A stretch of DNA of 64,000 bases from JAOSJT01 sp035362335 (GTDB taxonomy: Bacteria; Bacteroidota; Ignavibacteria; SZUA-365): contig DAOSDL010000016.1 of NCBI GenBank assembly GCA_035362335.1, positions 29,469 to 93,468 of the forward strand, given 5' to 3'. Below the pieces are notes generated by a model that did not search any database, was not told the DNA's origin, and was given only the letters and a program-made list of their open reading frames with translations. The stretch's first letter is position 1; every line of letters starts with the position of its first letter. Shown piece by piece: positions 18,458 through 28,300 of the stretch. The translations under genes and the position numbers were made by a program.

Positions 18458-18772
18458 ATGCCATGGACCTGGTTGCTGATCGCCGGTCTGCTGGAAGTGG
18501 CCTGGGCGATCGGTCTCAAGTACTCCGAGGGCTTCACGCGTCCGTGGATCAGCGCGGCCACAGCGCTCGGCATGATCGCGAGCTTCTATTTTCTTTCGCT
18601 GGCCTTGCGCCACATTCCCGTCGGGACCGGTTACGCCGTGTGGACGGGCATCGGTGCCGCCGGCACCGCCATTCTGGGCATCATTCTCTTCGCCGAGGCG
18701 CTCACACCGTTGCGCGTCATCTCATTGCTGCTCATCATCGCCGGCATCGTGGGTCTGCGCGTGGCCGCCTAG
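18458..18772 (+). CDS. SMR-family exporter of the Gdx/SugE type
   Basis: A 104-aa protein with four hydrophobic helices and the Gdx/SugE signature LLEVAWAIGLKYSEGFTR near the N-terminus, including the membrane-embedded Glu of the first helix; GYAVWTGIGAAGTA is in helix 3. Members of this subtype exchange guanidinium for protons, and some export quaternary ammonium compounds. GGGAGG lies about 10 bases before the ATG. I looked for guanidine riboswitches in the 69-bp leader and did not recognise one. Function is from family knowledge; the substrate is not proven. Confidence 0.9.
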   Translation: MPWTWLLIAGLLEVAWAIGLKYSEGFTRPWISAATALGMIASFYFLSLALRHIPVGTGYAVWTGIGAAGTAILGIILFAEALTPLRVISLLLIIAGIVGLRVAA

Positions 18773-18857
18773 AGAAACCCCGACACACGGTCGACACCCT
18801 CCTTGTCTCAGCAGCAGAATCGTGCGGCTGGTCGAGTTTGTATCCGATACGCAACTC

Positions 18858-18887
18858 TTGAATCTTGATTCATCGCGATGTAGTTTG
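18858..18887 (+). promoter_or_regulatory. Candidate Bacteroidota-type promoter
   Basis: TTG at 18858-18860, 20 bases, then TAGTTTG at 18881-18887, close to the TTG-N19..21-TAnnTTTG pattern. It lies about 80 bp before the chosen start of the SH3/barrel gene. Confidence 0.35.
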
Positions 18888-18967
18888 ACCCCATCAATCG
18901 TAGCACATCATGGCAGACGAAGGCCGTGATGGAACATTTTCACAACAACTCGATCGGGAGTTACGTG

Positions 18968-19900
18968 ATGTTGCGTTTTGCTTCCTTCTTTATTCTCCTG
19001 CTTATTCCTTTTCATGGATCGATAGCACACCCGATAACCGCACAGCAGGACACCCTCTGGCGCGGCACGGTCATTGCCGAGCAAGCGGAGCTGCGCGAAA
19101 CCCCTTCCGCCACGGCGCGCAGCGTGACGACTGTGCGTCGCGATGCTCTGGTGGATGTGCTGGATTCACGCGCGGGCTGGTTCCATGTGCGCACTGCCGA
19201 AGGACGGGAGGGATGGTTGCAAGCGCAGCACCTGCGCACCGAACGCATCGCGATGGTAAAACCCGCTGCTCCCGTCCAAGCCCCCGCACAGTATCCATCC
19301 TCCTCCTATGGGAGCGGGGGAATGGCCGCGACACCAGCCCGAGCAGCGCGGCGTGCCCGTTTCCTGCGCTTCGGAGTGGAAAGCGGCGCAGTGATGGCGG
19401 GCGTGCGCGGCGCGGATGCACCGGACGAGCGCGACGCGCGCGTGTCGTTCCACCTCGGCGCCTTGATGCGTGTGAATGCGTGGGAGGACGGCGGTGTGCA
19501 ACTCGGTCTCGCCTATACACGCAAGGGCGCGGTGCTGGGTGACGCACAAAGCCGGCGGGAATTGCGACTGGATTACCTCGAACTTCCGCTGCATCTGCTA
19601 TTGCTCTTCCCATACAATGCTTACGGTTCGGCCATCACCGTGGGTGCGGGTCCCTTCGCGGGCTGGCTGCTCAACGCCGCGGAAGTTCCGGATGAAGGTC
19701 CCGTGCGTGAGATTTCGGATATCGAACAACTGGATTATGGAATCAGTGCGTTCCTGGGAGTGGATATCCCGGCGGGTGGCCTCACGATGATCGTTCAAGG
19801 TCGTGTGGCCTATTCGCTGGCGCAAATCCATGATGAGGGCGACACCCGACTCGATCTTCGCGGAATGGGCTTGCTTTTGAGTTTGGGCGTGATATATTAA
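18968..19900 (+). CDS. SH3-domain outer-membrane beta-barrel protein
   Basis: The frame opens at a GTG at 18926, but the ATG at 18968 has GGGAG seven bases upstream and begins the signal peptide MLRFASFFILLL, giving 310 aa. A bacterial SH3 domain occupies about residues 30-95 (AELRETPSATA, GWFHVRTAEGREGWL). After a Pro/Ser-rich linker, about residues 115-310 look like a PorT-like barrel with alternating strands, ending in a hydrophobic strand LLLSLGVIY. The SH3 domain may contact peptidoglycan or a partner protein. The next gene is 105 bp downstream and unrelated. Confidence 0.7.
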   Translation: MLRFASFFILLLIPFHGSIAHPITAQQDTLWRGTVIAEQAELRETPSATARSVTTVRRDALVDVLDSRAGWFHVRTAEGREGWLQAQHLRTERIAMVKPAAPVQAPAQYPSSSYGSGGMAATPARAARRARFLRFGVESGAVMAGVRGADAPDERDARVSFHLGALMRVNAWEDGGVQLGLAYTRKGAVLGDAQSRRELRLDYLELPLHLLLLFPYNAYGSAITVGAGPFAGWLLNAAEVPDEGPVREISDIEQLDYGISAFLGVDIPAGGLTMIVQGRVAYSLAQIHDEGDTRLDLRGMGLLLSLGVIY

Positions 19901-20005
19901 CGAATTATTTCCCTGTAAATACAGCAGCGCTTCCATAGAACTAGGTTCGATTGTTGAGTCATCCGGCCTGCCACCGCCAGAAGTACAAGACACCTATGGA
20001 GAGGT

Positions 20006-21019
20006 ATGGTCATGAATGATGATGCGAAGCAAAGGCTACGGGCCGCACTTCTCGGTGCGGTGGTTGGGGATGCGATCGGAGTGCCTTTCGAATTTCTCTC
20101 GCGGGAGCAGGCTCGATCGCGCTTTACCTGTGCGATGACCGGGTACGGTACGTACGATCAACCGCCCGGTACCTGGTCCGACGATTCCTCCATGCTGCTT
20201 TGCACCGCCGAGGTGTACGCGAAAGGTTTCTCGCTTCCGCTTCTTGCGGATACTTTTGTCCGTTGGATGAATCAGGCACACATGACGCCGCATGGCCAGG
20301 TGTTCGATTGCGGCATCACCACAAGCAGCGCGTTGCGCCGTTATCATGCCGGCGCCGCAGTCACCGCCTGCGGATGCAGGGAGGAAGCGTGCAACGGCAA
20401 TGGCTCGCTCATGCGCATCGCTCCCGTCGCGTTATTTCATGCGTATGCATCGCAGGCCGAATTGTGCTCAGAAGCCTCCGCGGTTTCGGCCATCACCCAC
20501 GCGCATCCTCGATCCCGCCTGGCGTGCGTGATGTTCAGTCTCCTGCTGGCCGACACCCTGCGGACTCTCTCCGAGCAGCCCTCGGCCGATCCGCACGACA
20601 CGTTGCACACCGCGATCGCGGCCATACATCGCCGCTATCGCGATCTTGTGAGCAGTTGCGATCTCGCGGGAGAATTACCAGGCTATCATCGAATTTTTCT
20701 CCCCGCTTTCAAGGAACTCACCGCGGACAAAATTCACTCCGACGGCTATGTCGTACACACGCTCGAAGCGGCCCTGTGGTGTGCGCTGCGAGGCGCTTCT
20801 TTTAAGGACGTGGTGTGCCAGGCAGTGCGTCTCGGCAACGACAGCGACACCACGGCGTGCGTAGCGGGTGCGCTGGCCGGTGTGATGTATGGCATGGATG
20901 GAATCCCGACCGACTGGTTGCACGGTTTGCAGGCCGCCGCGACGGTACACGCCGTGGTTGATGCGTTTGTCGATCGCGTCGATGCAGAGTGGACAACGAA
21001 GCGCGTGCTGACGGAATGA
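20006..21019 (+). CDS. ADP-ribosylglycohydrolase family protein (DraG/ARH-like)
   Basis: A 337-aa soluble protein. The metal-site signatures are intact: GAVVGDAIGVPFEF near residue 16, WSDDSSMLLC near 56, and LGNDSDTTACVAGALAGVMYG near 275. The family removes ADP-ribose from proteins or small molecules using two Mg ions. No DraT-like transferase or nitrogenase gene is nearby, so the classical nitrogenase role is unsupported. GGAGAGG precedes the ATG; a second ATG two codons in is equally possible. The stop overlaps the ATG of the following esterase gene (ATGA). Confidence 0.88.
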   Translation: MVMNDDAKQRLRAALLGAVVGDAIGVPFEFLSREQARSRFTCAMTGYGTYDQPPGTWSDDSSMLLCTAEVYAKGFSLPLLADTFVRWMNQAHMTPHGQVFDCGITTSSALRRYHAGAAVTACGCREEACNGNGSLMRIAPVALFHAYASQAELCSEASAVSAITHAHPRSRLACVMFSLLLADTLRTLSEQPSADPHDTLHTAIAAIHRRYRDLVSSCDLAGELPGYHRIFLPAFKELTADKIHSDGYVVHTLEAALWCALRGASFKDVVCQAVRLGNDSDTTACVAGALAGVMYGMDGIPTDWLHGLQAAATVHAVVDAFVDRVDAEWTTKRVLTE

Positions 21020-22032
21020 AGCTCCACGTATTCTTCACGATCGCCCTCTCGAATGTCCCATCGTTTCGCACCTTCGCCAGACACGGGATGCGCCGGCTCA
21101 CTGTAGCGGTGCTGTTTGTCCTTTGTGTCACAGTCACTGCCGCCATGGAAAGTAGAAGCGGGCGACATGCGACAGATATACTGCCTGTCGCGGATACGCC
21201 CCGGGTTTCCAGGGGACGCATCGTGGTCCACCTCATAAGCAGTCGCGAAATCGGCGAACGACGCGTGGATGTGTGGCTGCCCGAGCAGCCTCCGCCGGAA
21301 TCCGGCTATCCCGTATTGTACTGCAACGATGGCCAGATGCTTTTCGACGCGAGGAACAGCTGGAATGGATTGGAGTGGGGGATGGACGAAACCGCAGGGC
21401 GCATGATCGCCGCCGACAGTCTGCCCGCGATGATCATTGTGGGAATATGGAATGGCGGGGAGAACCGTCGAGCGGAGTACTTTCCGGAACGCGCGCTCGC
21501 GCGCATCGCTCCGCCCTGGGATGCGCGCATGCTTGCACTCATGCCCCGCGGTCCACGAGCGGACGCATATCTGCGCTTTATCATCCACGAACTCAAACCG
21601 CTGATCGACAGTCTGCATCCGACGAACAGGGGAGCGTCTGCGACCGCTGTCTGTGGCGCGAGTACGGAAGCACTTGGCGCGCTATACGCGCTGTGCGAAT
21701 ACCCCGATGTGTTTTCCCATGCGCTGTGTCTCTCAACGCATTGGACCGGCGTGCTTGTGGACAACGACGCTATTCCGGAAGCATTATTCGGATATTTCCT
21801 TCAGCGTCTGCCCGCTTCGGGGCGTCATGCCGTGTACTTCGACCGCGGCACGCGCGGGCTCGACAGTCTGTACGCGCGGCATCAAACCGCCGCGGACGAG
21901 CTTTTCATCCAAGCGGGATTGCTTCCTTCGGCATCGCCTGTGTACGAGGGAGACGATCATTCGGAACAGGCGTGGTCCCGGCGACTTCCGCTCGTTCTTC
22001 AATGGCTCGCCTCTCGGTTACGGAATCGGTGA
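21016..22032 (+). CDS. Putative secreted esterase (alpha/beta hydrolase)
   Basis: A 338-aa protein when started at the ATGA overlap with the previous stop. An internal ATG at 21088 gives a cleaner signal peptide (MRRLTVAVLFVLCVTVTAA) and may be the true start. The fold resembles the enterochelin-esterase/esterase-D group: YPVLYCNDGQMLF near the start of the domain, a nucleophile elbow CGASTEALGA with Ser216, and a late His315 in GDDHSEQAW. The elbow is GxS-T-E rather than the usual GxSxGG, which is atypical. The substrate is unknown; export to the periplasm is likely. Confidence 0.75.
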   Translation: MKLHVFFTIALSNVPSFRTFARHGMRRLTVAVLFVLCVTVTAAMESRSGRHATDILPVADTPRVSRGRIVVHLISSREIGERRVDVWLPEQPPPESGYPVLYCNDGQMLFDARNSWNGLEWGMDETAGRMIAADSLPAMIIVGIWNGGENRRAEYFPERALARIAPPWDARMLALMPRGPRADAYLRFIIHELKPLIDSLHPTNRGASATAVCGASTEALGALYALCEYPDVFSHALCLSTHWTGVLVDNDAIPEALFGYFLQRLPASGRHAVYFDRGTRGLDSLYARHQTAADELFIQAGLLPSASPVYEGDDHSEQAWSRRLPLVLQWLASRLRNR

Positions 22033-22227
22033 GCCTCCTCCTGCGCGTCTGGCCGGGGGACTATCGCAGGAATGTTTGAAAATAATCCTTCTCTCCTGAA
22101 ACGCGGCCATAGGGAATGCGCTACACATGGATCGCACCGCCGCTTTGTGCGTTATTCGTGCATACTCCACGAATTCACGAAGTCATTCACCAGAAATATC
22201 CATCCAACACCCTGTTTCCTGACGGAT

Positions 22228-22256
22228 TTGTAAGTCGTCCGTAAGTCTCTTGTAAT
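22228..22256 (+). promoter_or_regulatory. Candidate promoter of the giant repeat gene
   Basis: TTGTAA, a 17-bp spacer, then TGTAAT. Transcription would start near 22263, giving an unusually long leader of about 105 nt. Confidence 0.5.
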
Positions 22257-22267
22257 GCGGAGTTCAT

Positions 22268-22288
22268 CTCCCCGTAAGGTGCGGGGAG
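22268..22288 (+). promoter_or_regulatory. Leader hairpin upstream of the giant repeat gene
   Basis: CTCCCCG and CGGGGAG flank a 7-base loop, directly after the predicted transcription start. It lacks a T-run, so it is more likely a 5' stabilising or regulatory structure than a full terminator. Confidence 0.4.
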
Positions 22289-22368
22289 TACCTTTGCATA
22301 CAGTCCTATGCCTGGAGGAGGCGTTGAGGGCATGAGGTTCAGCGGATAAATACAGTGTCAATGATCGC

Positions 22369-25300
22369 ATGAGGTGTGAGATGGTGAATGCACGCTACCG
22401 ACTTCCAGCGCTGCTTCTGTTGTTTCTCCTATATTTCGGGGCTGCGTTCTCGCAGAAGGCCTCGGTGGATTTCCGACAGGCGGCAAATGATCACAATTCC
22501 TCAAGTCTAGGGAATGTCGTCTGGATCAATTCCATTCTTCAGCAGAACAACGCGGTGTATTACGAAGGCATGTCCGTGCCTCAACGCATCATGCTCACCG
22601 GGATTCCTGCGAGGACTGGCAATTTCCATACGTTGACCTTCAGTCATCTCGCCAGCAAGAACGGAAAGCACGCCTGGGATTTTCTGACTTCCTATAGTCA
22701 GGCGATGGCTGCCGCCAATGCGATAGCCGGTCCCACGGTGCTGGTGAATTTAAATAGCTGCGGACCGAGCATCGGCCCGCCTAGTTCCATGGCGTCGACT
22801 TGCGCGACGATTCTCGCCGGACCCTATTCCTACAATGTGGACATTCCCGACGCCATGGGCACGGTATTGTCGCACAGCGTCGCGAGTGCAGTGACGAATT
22901 ATGAGACGCGTTTCGGCAACAGAACGCTCACGCTGTACGGCAACGCGGCCATTACCTCCGCAACGTTGATGTTCACCGGGTACAGCGGATCGAATGACAA
23001 GATGGCGAATTACACCTTGTATTGGACCTCGACATCCTCTTCCATACTCGTGCAGTTCGCCGGGCATCTCGCGATGGGTGTGGATGTGCAGGGAGCGGGT
23101 ACGGGTATCGGCTACGGGAGCGGATTTGGTGCGGGCAGCATCAGCGGCGCGCCGTTCCATTTCAAACTTGGTTCGCTCAATGGCAGCTCGCTCGGAAGTC
23201 AGGACAATCAGATCAGTGGCAACGCCATTCGCAGCAGCATTGCTTGCTCGATGACCGGGGCCAATCCTGCCTGTGCCGGGACACAGAACGTGTATTCCTT
23301 CAGCACCACGCTCAGCGGACTTTCGTATGCGTGGTCGTTGACCTCCAACAGCAGCGGCGCGAGCATCGTGGGTTCAACCAGCGGTCAAAGCGTCACAGTG
23401 CATGCAGGCAATGGCACGGGTGGGTATACCGTGAACGTGGCCGTCAGTGATGGCGTGCAGACGGTGAATTGCAGCTATCCGGTGATTGTCAATGGAGTCA
23501 GCGCCACCGCCTCGCACACGCCCATCGGTTGCGCAGGTGGCATGTCCACGGTCACCGTCTCCGCTTCGGGCGGCGTGCCGCCGTATACCGGCACAGGGAC
23601 GTTCAGCAAACCGGCTGGCACACATCAATTCATCGTCACTGATGCCAATGGCTGCAGTACCACAGTATCGCAGACCATCACGCAGCCCCCGCAGCTCAGT
23701 GCATCGGCGACCACCGGCGCATACAATTGCGGCACCGGACAGACCGCGGTTACGATCACGGCTAGCGGAGGCACACCTCCGTACACAGGAACGGGCTCGT
23801 TCAACGTCGGATCGGGAAGTCATCAATTCACCGTCACCGATGCCAATGGCTGCACCGCGACGACCAGCGTTCAGGTGCTTGGTGCAAGCTATGCGCTCAC
23901 TGCGACTGCGACTGCAACGTCGATCACATGTAATGGCGGAATGTCGACGGTCACTGTGACGGCAAGCGGCGGTGTTCCGCCGTATCAGGGTACCGGTCAA
24001 TTCACGCGCGCCGCGGGGACGTACAATTTCACGGTGACCGACGCGAACGGCTGTACCGGTGTTGCTACCGTCACCATCACGCAGCCCAATCAGTTGCAGG
24101 CCACCGCTGTCGTCGCGCCGATGACGTGTATCAGCAACACGACGACAGTCACCATCACGGCCACAGGTGGTACGGCACCGTATCAAGGCACAGGAGTCTT
24201 CAATCGTTCGGTGGGAAATTACAGCTTCACCGTCACTGATGCGAACGGCTGCACGACAAACGTGGCCGCTGTTGTCAATGCGGCAGTTGCGCCCACGGTC
24301 ACCGCTGTGGCCACGCCGATCACATGCAACGGCACGACATCCACTGTGACTGTTACCGCGACGGGAGGCACTCCGCCCTATACCGGGACCGGCGTATTCA
24401 ACCTTCCCGCGGGCACGCACACACTTACCGTCACCGACGCCAATGGATGCGCAGGTACGGCCAATCTGAACATCACGCAACCCTCGGCGCTCGTGGCGAC
24501 CGCAACAGCACCGCCGATCTCCTGCACCAGCGGCAGCACAACAGTAACAGTGAATGCCACTGGTGGAACCCCGCCGTACCAAGGAACGGGGACCTTCGTC
24601 CGCACTCCGGGTACGTACAATTTCACCGTCACCGACGCGAACAACTGCTCGTCGGTCGCAACAATCACCGTGAATGCCGGTGGGCAGATCACGGTCAGTG
24701 CCAACACCACGCCAATTCTCTGCAACGGCGGGACATCCACTGTCACCGTCACCGCTAGCGGAGGCGCCCCACCATACGTGGGCACGGGTGTGTTCAACCA
24801 CACGGCAGGCACCTACACGTTCACAGTCACGGATGCCAATAATTGCAGTGGTTCCGCTTCGGTGACTATCACTCAGCCGGGAACACTCACCGCGACAGCC
24901 ACAGTGACGCCAATGACTTGCAGCGCAAGCAGCACCACCGTCACCGTTGCCGCCACGGGTGGGACAGCACCGTATCAGGGAATCGGTGTGTTCAATCGCA
25001 CCCCCGGGACGTACAGCTTTACCGTGACCGACGCCAACGGCTGCTCATCGCAGGTCTCGGCCACCGTCACTGCCGCCACTGGTCCGGTAGTTTCGGCTGT
25101 TGCAACGCCGATCCTCTGTAATGGTGGAAGCTCTACTGTGACCGTGACCGCGACTGGCGGAACCCCGCCGTATGTGGGAACGGGTGTATTTAACCACACT
25201 GCGGGCACCTACACGTTCACCGTCACCGACGCGAACAACTGCAGCGGCTCCGCAGCGGTGACTATCACACAGCCGGGCACACTCACCGCGACCGCCACCG

Positions 25301-28300
25301 TTGCGCCTATGACTTGCACGGCAAGCAGCACAACTGTTACCATTGCTGCGACAGGTGGCACGCCGCCGTATCAGGGAACCGGCGTGTTCAATCGCACTCC
25401 CGGTACGTACAGCTTCACCGTGACCGATGCCAACGGCTGTTCGTCGCAGGTCTCGGCCACCGTCAACTCGGCAACCGCTCCTGTCGTTTCGGCCATTGCC
25501 ACACCTATCCTCTGTAACGGCGGGACTTCCACCGTGACCGTAAGCGCAACGGGCGGCACTCCGCCTTATGTGGGCACCGGGGTGTTCAACCATACGGCGG
25601 GTACATACACATTCACCGTGACAGATGCCAATGGTTGTGGAGGATCCGCATCTGTGACGATAACGCAACCGGGCGCCCTGGTCGCATCGGCCTCGGCCCC
25701 GCCGATGTCCTGCAATAGCAGTACGGCGGCGGTGACCGTCAGCGCGACCGGTGGGACGCCGCCATACACTGGCGTCGGCGTGTTCCAGCAGGCCCCGGGA
25801 ACGGTCAACTACACCGTGACCGACGCCAATGGCTGTACATCCAGCGCGAGCGCCACGGTGGTTGCCGCGCAGCAGCCCACGGTCAACGCCAGCGCCACAC
25901 CGATCACCTGTTTCGGCGGTACGTCCACCGTAACAGTGACGGCCACTGGAGGAACGCCACCGTATATCGGAACCGGGGTGTTCAATCATGGCGCCGGGAG
26001 CTACACCTTCACCGTGACCGATGCCAACGGTTGCAGTGGCTCGGCGAATGTCACCATCACCCAACCTCCTGCACTCGTGGCCACCGCCATCGCGCCGCCA
26101 ATTCCCTGCAACGGAACAAGCACCACGGTGACCGTGGGCGCCACGGGTGGAACGCCGCCGTACCTGGGCACGGGTAGCTTCGTGCGCACGCCGGGTACCT
26201 ATAATTTCACGGTGACGGACGCGAACAACTGTTCGTCCATCGCCAGCGTCACCATCAATGCCGGTGGACAGGTCACGGTTACCGCGGTGGCGACTCCGAT
26301 ACTCTGTGCGGGTGACACTTCGACCATCACCGTGACCGCCTCGGGTGGAGCACCACCCTATGTGGGCACGGGAGTTTTCAACCGTACGGCGGGCACATAC
26401 ACCTTCACCGTGACCGACGCGAATAATTGCAGTGGTTCCGCCTCGGTGACCATTACACAGCCGACGCCACTGATCGTTCTTGCGTCGCCGACACCAATTT
26501 TGTGCAATGGCGGAATGTCGACCGTCACCGTCACCGCCACGGGAGGAACACCTCCGTATCAAGGCGTCGGTGTGTTCCTTCGCCCCGCCGGTTCCCATGT
26601 GTTCACCGTGACGGACAATAACAACTGTTCCGCCGCCGCATCCGTTAATCTCAGCGAGCCCCCGCCGCTCGTGGCAGCCGCAAGCGGCACACCGATTCTC
26701 TGCAATGGTGGAAGCTCCACCGTCACGGTGACTGCCAGCGGAGGAACACCGCCGTATGTTGGTACCGGAATCTTCAGCCGCATGGCGGGCAATTACAGCT
26801 TCGCCGTCACCGACGCCAATGGCTGCACCGATACGGTGGACCTGATGATCACCCAGCCGCCAGTTCTGGCAGCGGCATCCAGCGCCACACCGATTCTGTG
26901 CAACGGCGTGCCTTCAACCGTGACCGTTACCGCATCCGGCGGTACTCCTCCGTATCAAGGCACAGGCGTGTTCAATCGCACGGCCGGGACCTACACGTTC
27001 ACCGTCACAGACGCGAACACGTGCAGCGCCACAACAACCATTACCATTACCGAACCCCCGCAACTCGTTGCGATGGCCAGTCCCACGCCTATTCTGTGCA
27101 ACGGCGGCAGCTCGACAGTGGATGTTACCGCCAGCGGCGGAACTGCTCCGTACGTGGGAACCGGCGTGTTCCAACGCGGACCCGGAACCTGGTCCTTCAT
27201 TGTGAGCGATGCCAACAACTGCGTTGACACTGTCCAGGTCACCATCACCTCACCACCCGCGCTCATGGCCTCGGCTCTGGCGGGGAACATTCTATGCGCT
27301 GGCGGAACCACGACTGTGAACGTCAGTGCTACAGGTGGAACGCCTCCATACTCGGGTGTGGGCACGCTGAATCGTGGAGCGGGAACACACACCTTCATCG
27401 TTACCGACGCGAACAATTGCGCCGATACCGTGTCGCTGGTCATCACCGAGCCACCGATGTTGCAGGTGTTTGTCACCGCAACGTCGATCGACTGCTACGG
27501 TGAACCCGCCACCGTGACCGTGACCGCCACCGGAGGCACGCCCCCATACATCGGCACGGGCGTTTTCCAGGTGCACGCGGGAACACATACCTTCAACGTC
27601 ACCGACGTCAACAACTGTGCGGCCAGCGCGCAGATCACCATCACTGAACCGCCCGAGCTGATGGCTCTGGCCAACATCACACCGATCCTCTGCTACGGTG
27701 GGTATGCTGTGATCGATATCACCGTGCTCGGTGGGACCGCACCATATCAGGGCACGGGCAGCTTCAACCGCACGCCGGGCAACTATCAGTTCATCGTCAC
27801 CGATGCGAACGGCTGCGCAGACACGTTGGACATCACCATCACCCAGCCACCCATGCTGTACGCAGATGCGGCATTTACTCCCATCGACTGTTACGGTGGC
27901 AACACCACCATTACTGTCACCGGTATGGGCGGCACGCCGCCGTACCAGGGTACGGGCGTATTCCAGCGCACGGCCGGGCAACATTCCTTCACCGTCACCG
28001 ATGCCAACGGTTGCGCCGCGACAGTGACCATCAACATCACACAACCGCCTCTCCTGGTTGCCAATGCTGTTGCAACACCGTTGCTTTGCTACGACGACAC
28101 ATCAACGGTAACGATCACCGCGATCGGTGGTACGCCACCGTATCAGGGCACTGGTACGTTCACGCGCAAAGCGGGCACGCATCAATTCATCGTGACAGAT
28201 TCGCTGGGTTGCACCGCCAGCACATGGATTACTATCGTCGAGCCGCCCGAGCTCATGGCACTCGCCGATATCACGCCGATTCTCTGTCACGGTGGCACCG

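Larger units (their letters stand above)
22033..22368. other. 336-bp leader region of the giant repeat gene
   Basis: No coding frame is supported. It contains a candidate promoter (22228-22256) and a stable hairpin in the predicted transcript leader (22268-22288). The rest shows no recognisable element. Confidence 0.55.

Noticed and set aside
20006..21019. DraG controlling nitrogenase
   Set aside because: No draT or nif gene in the window; only the general ADP-ribosylglycohydrolase role is supported.
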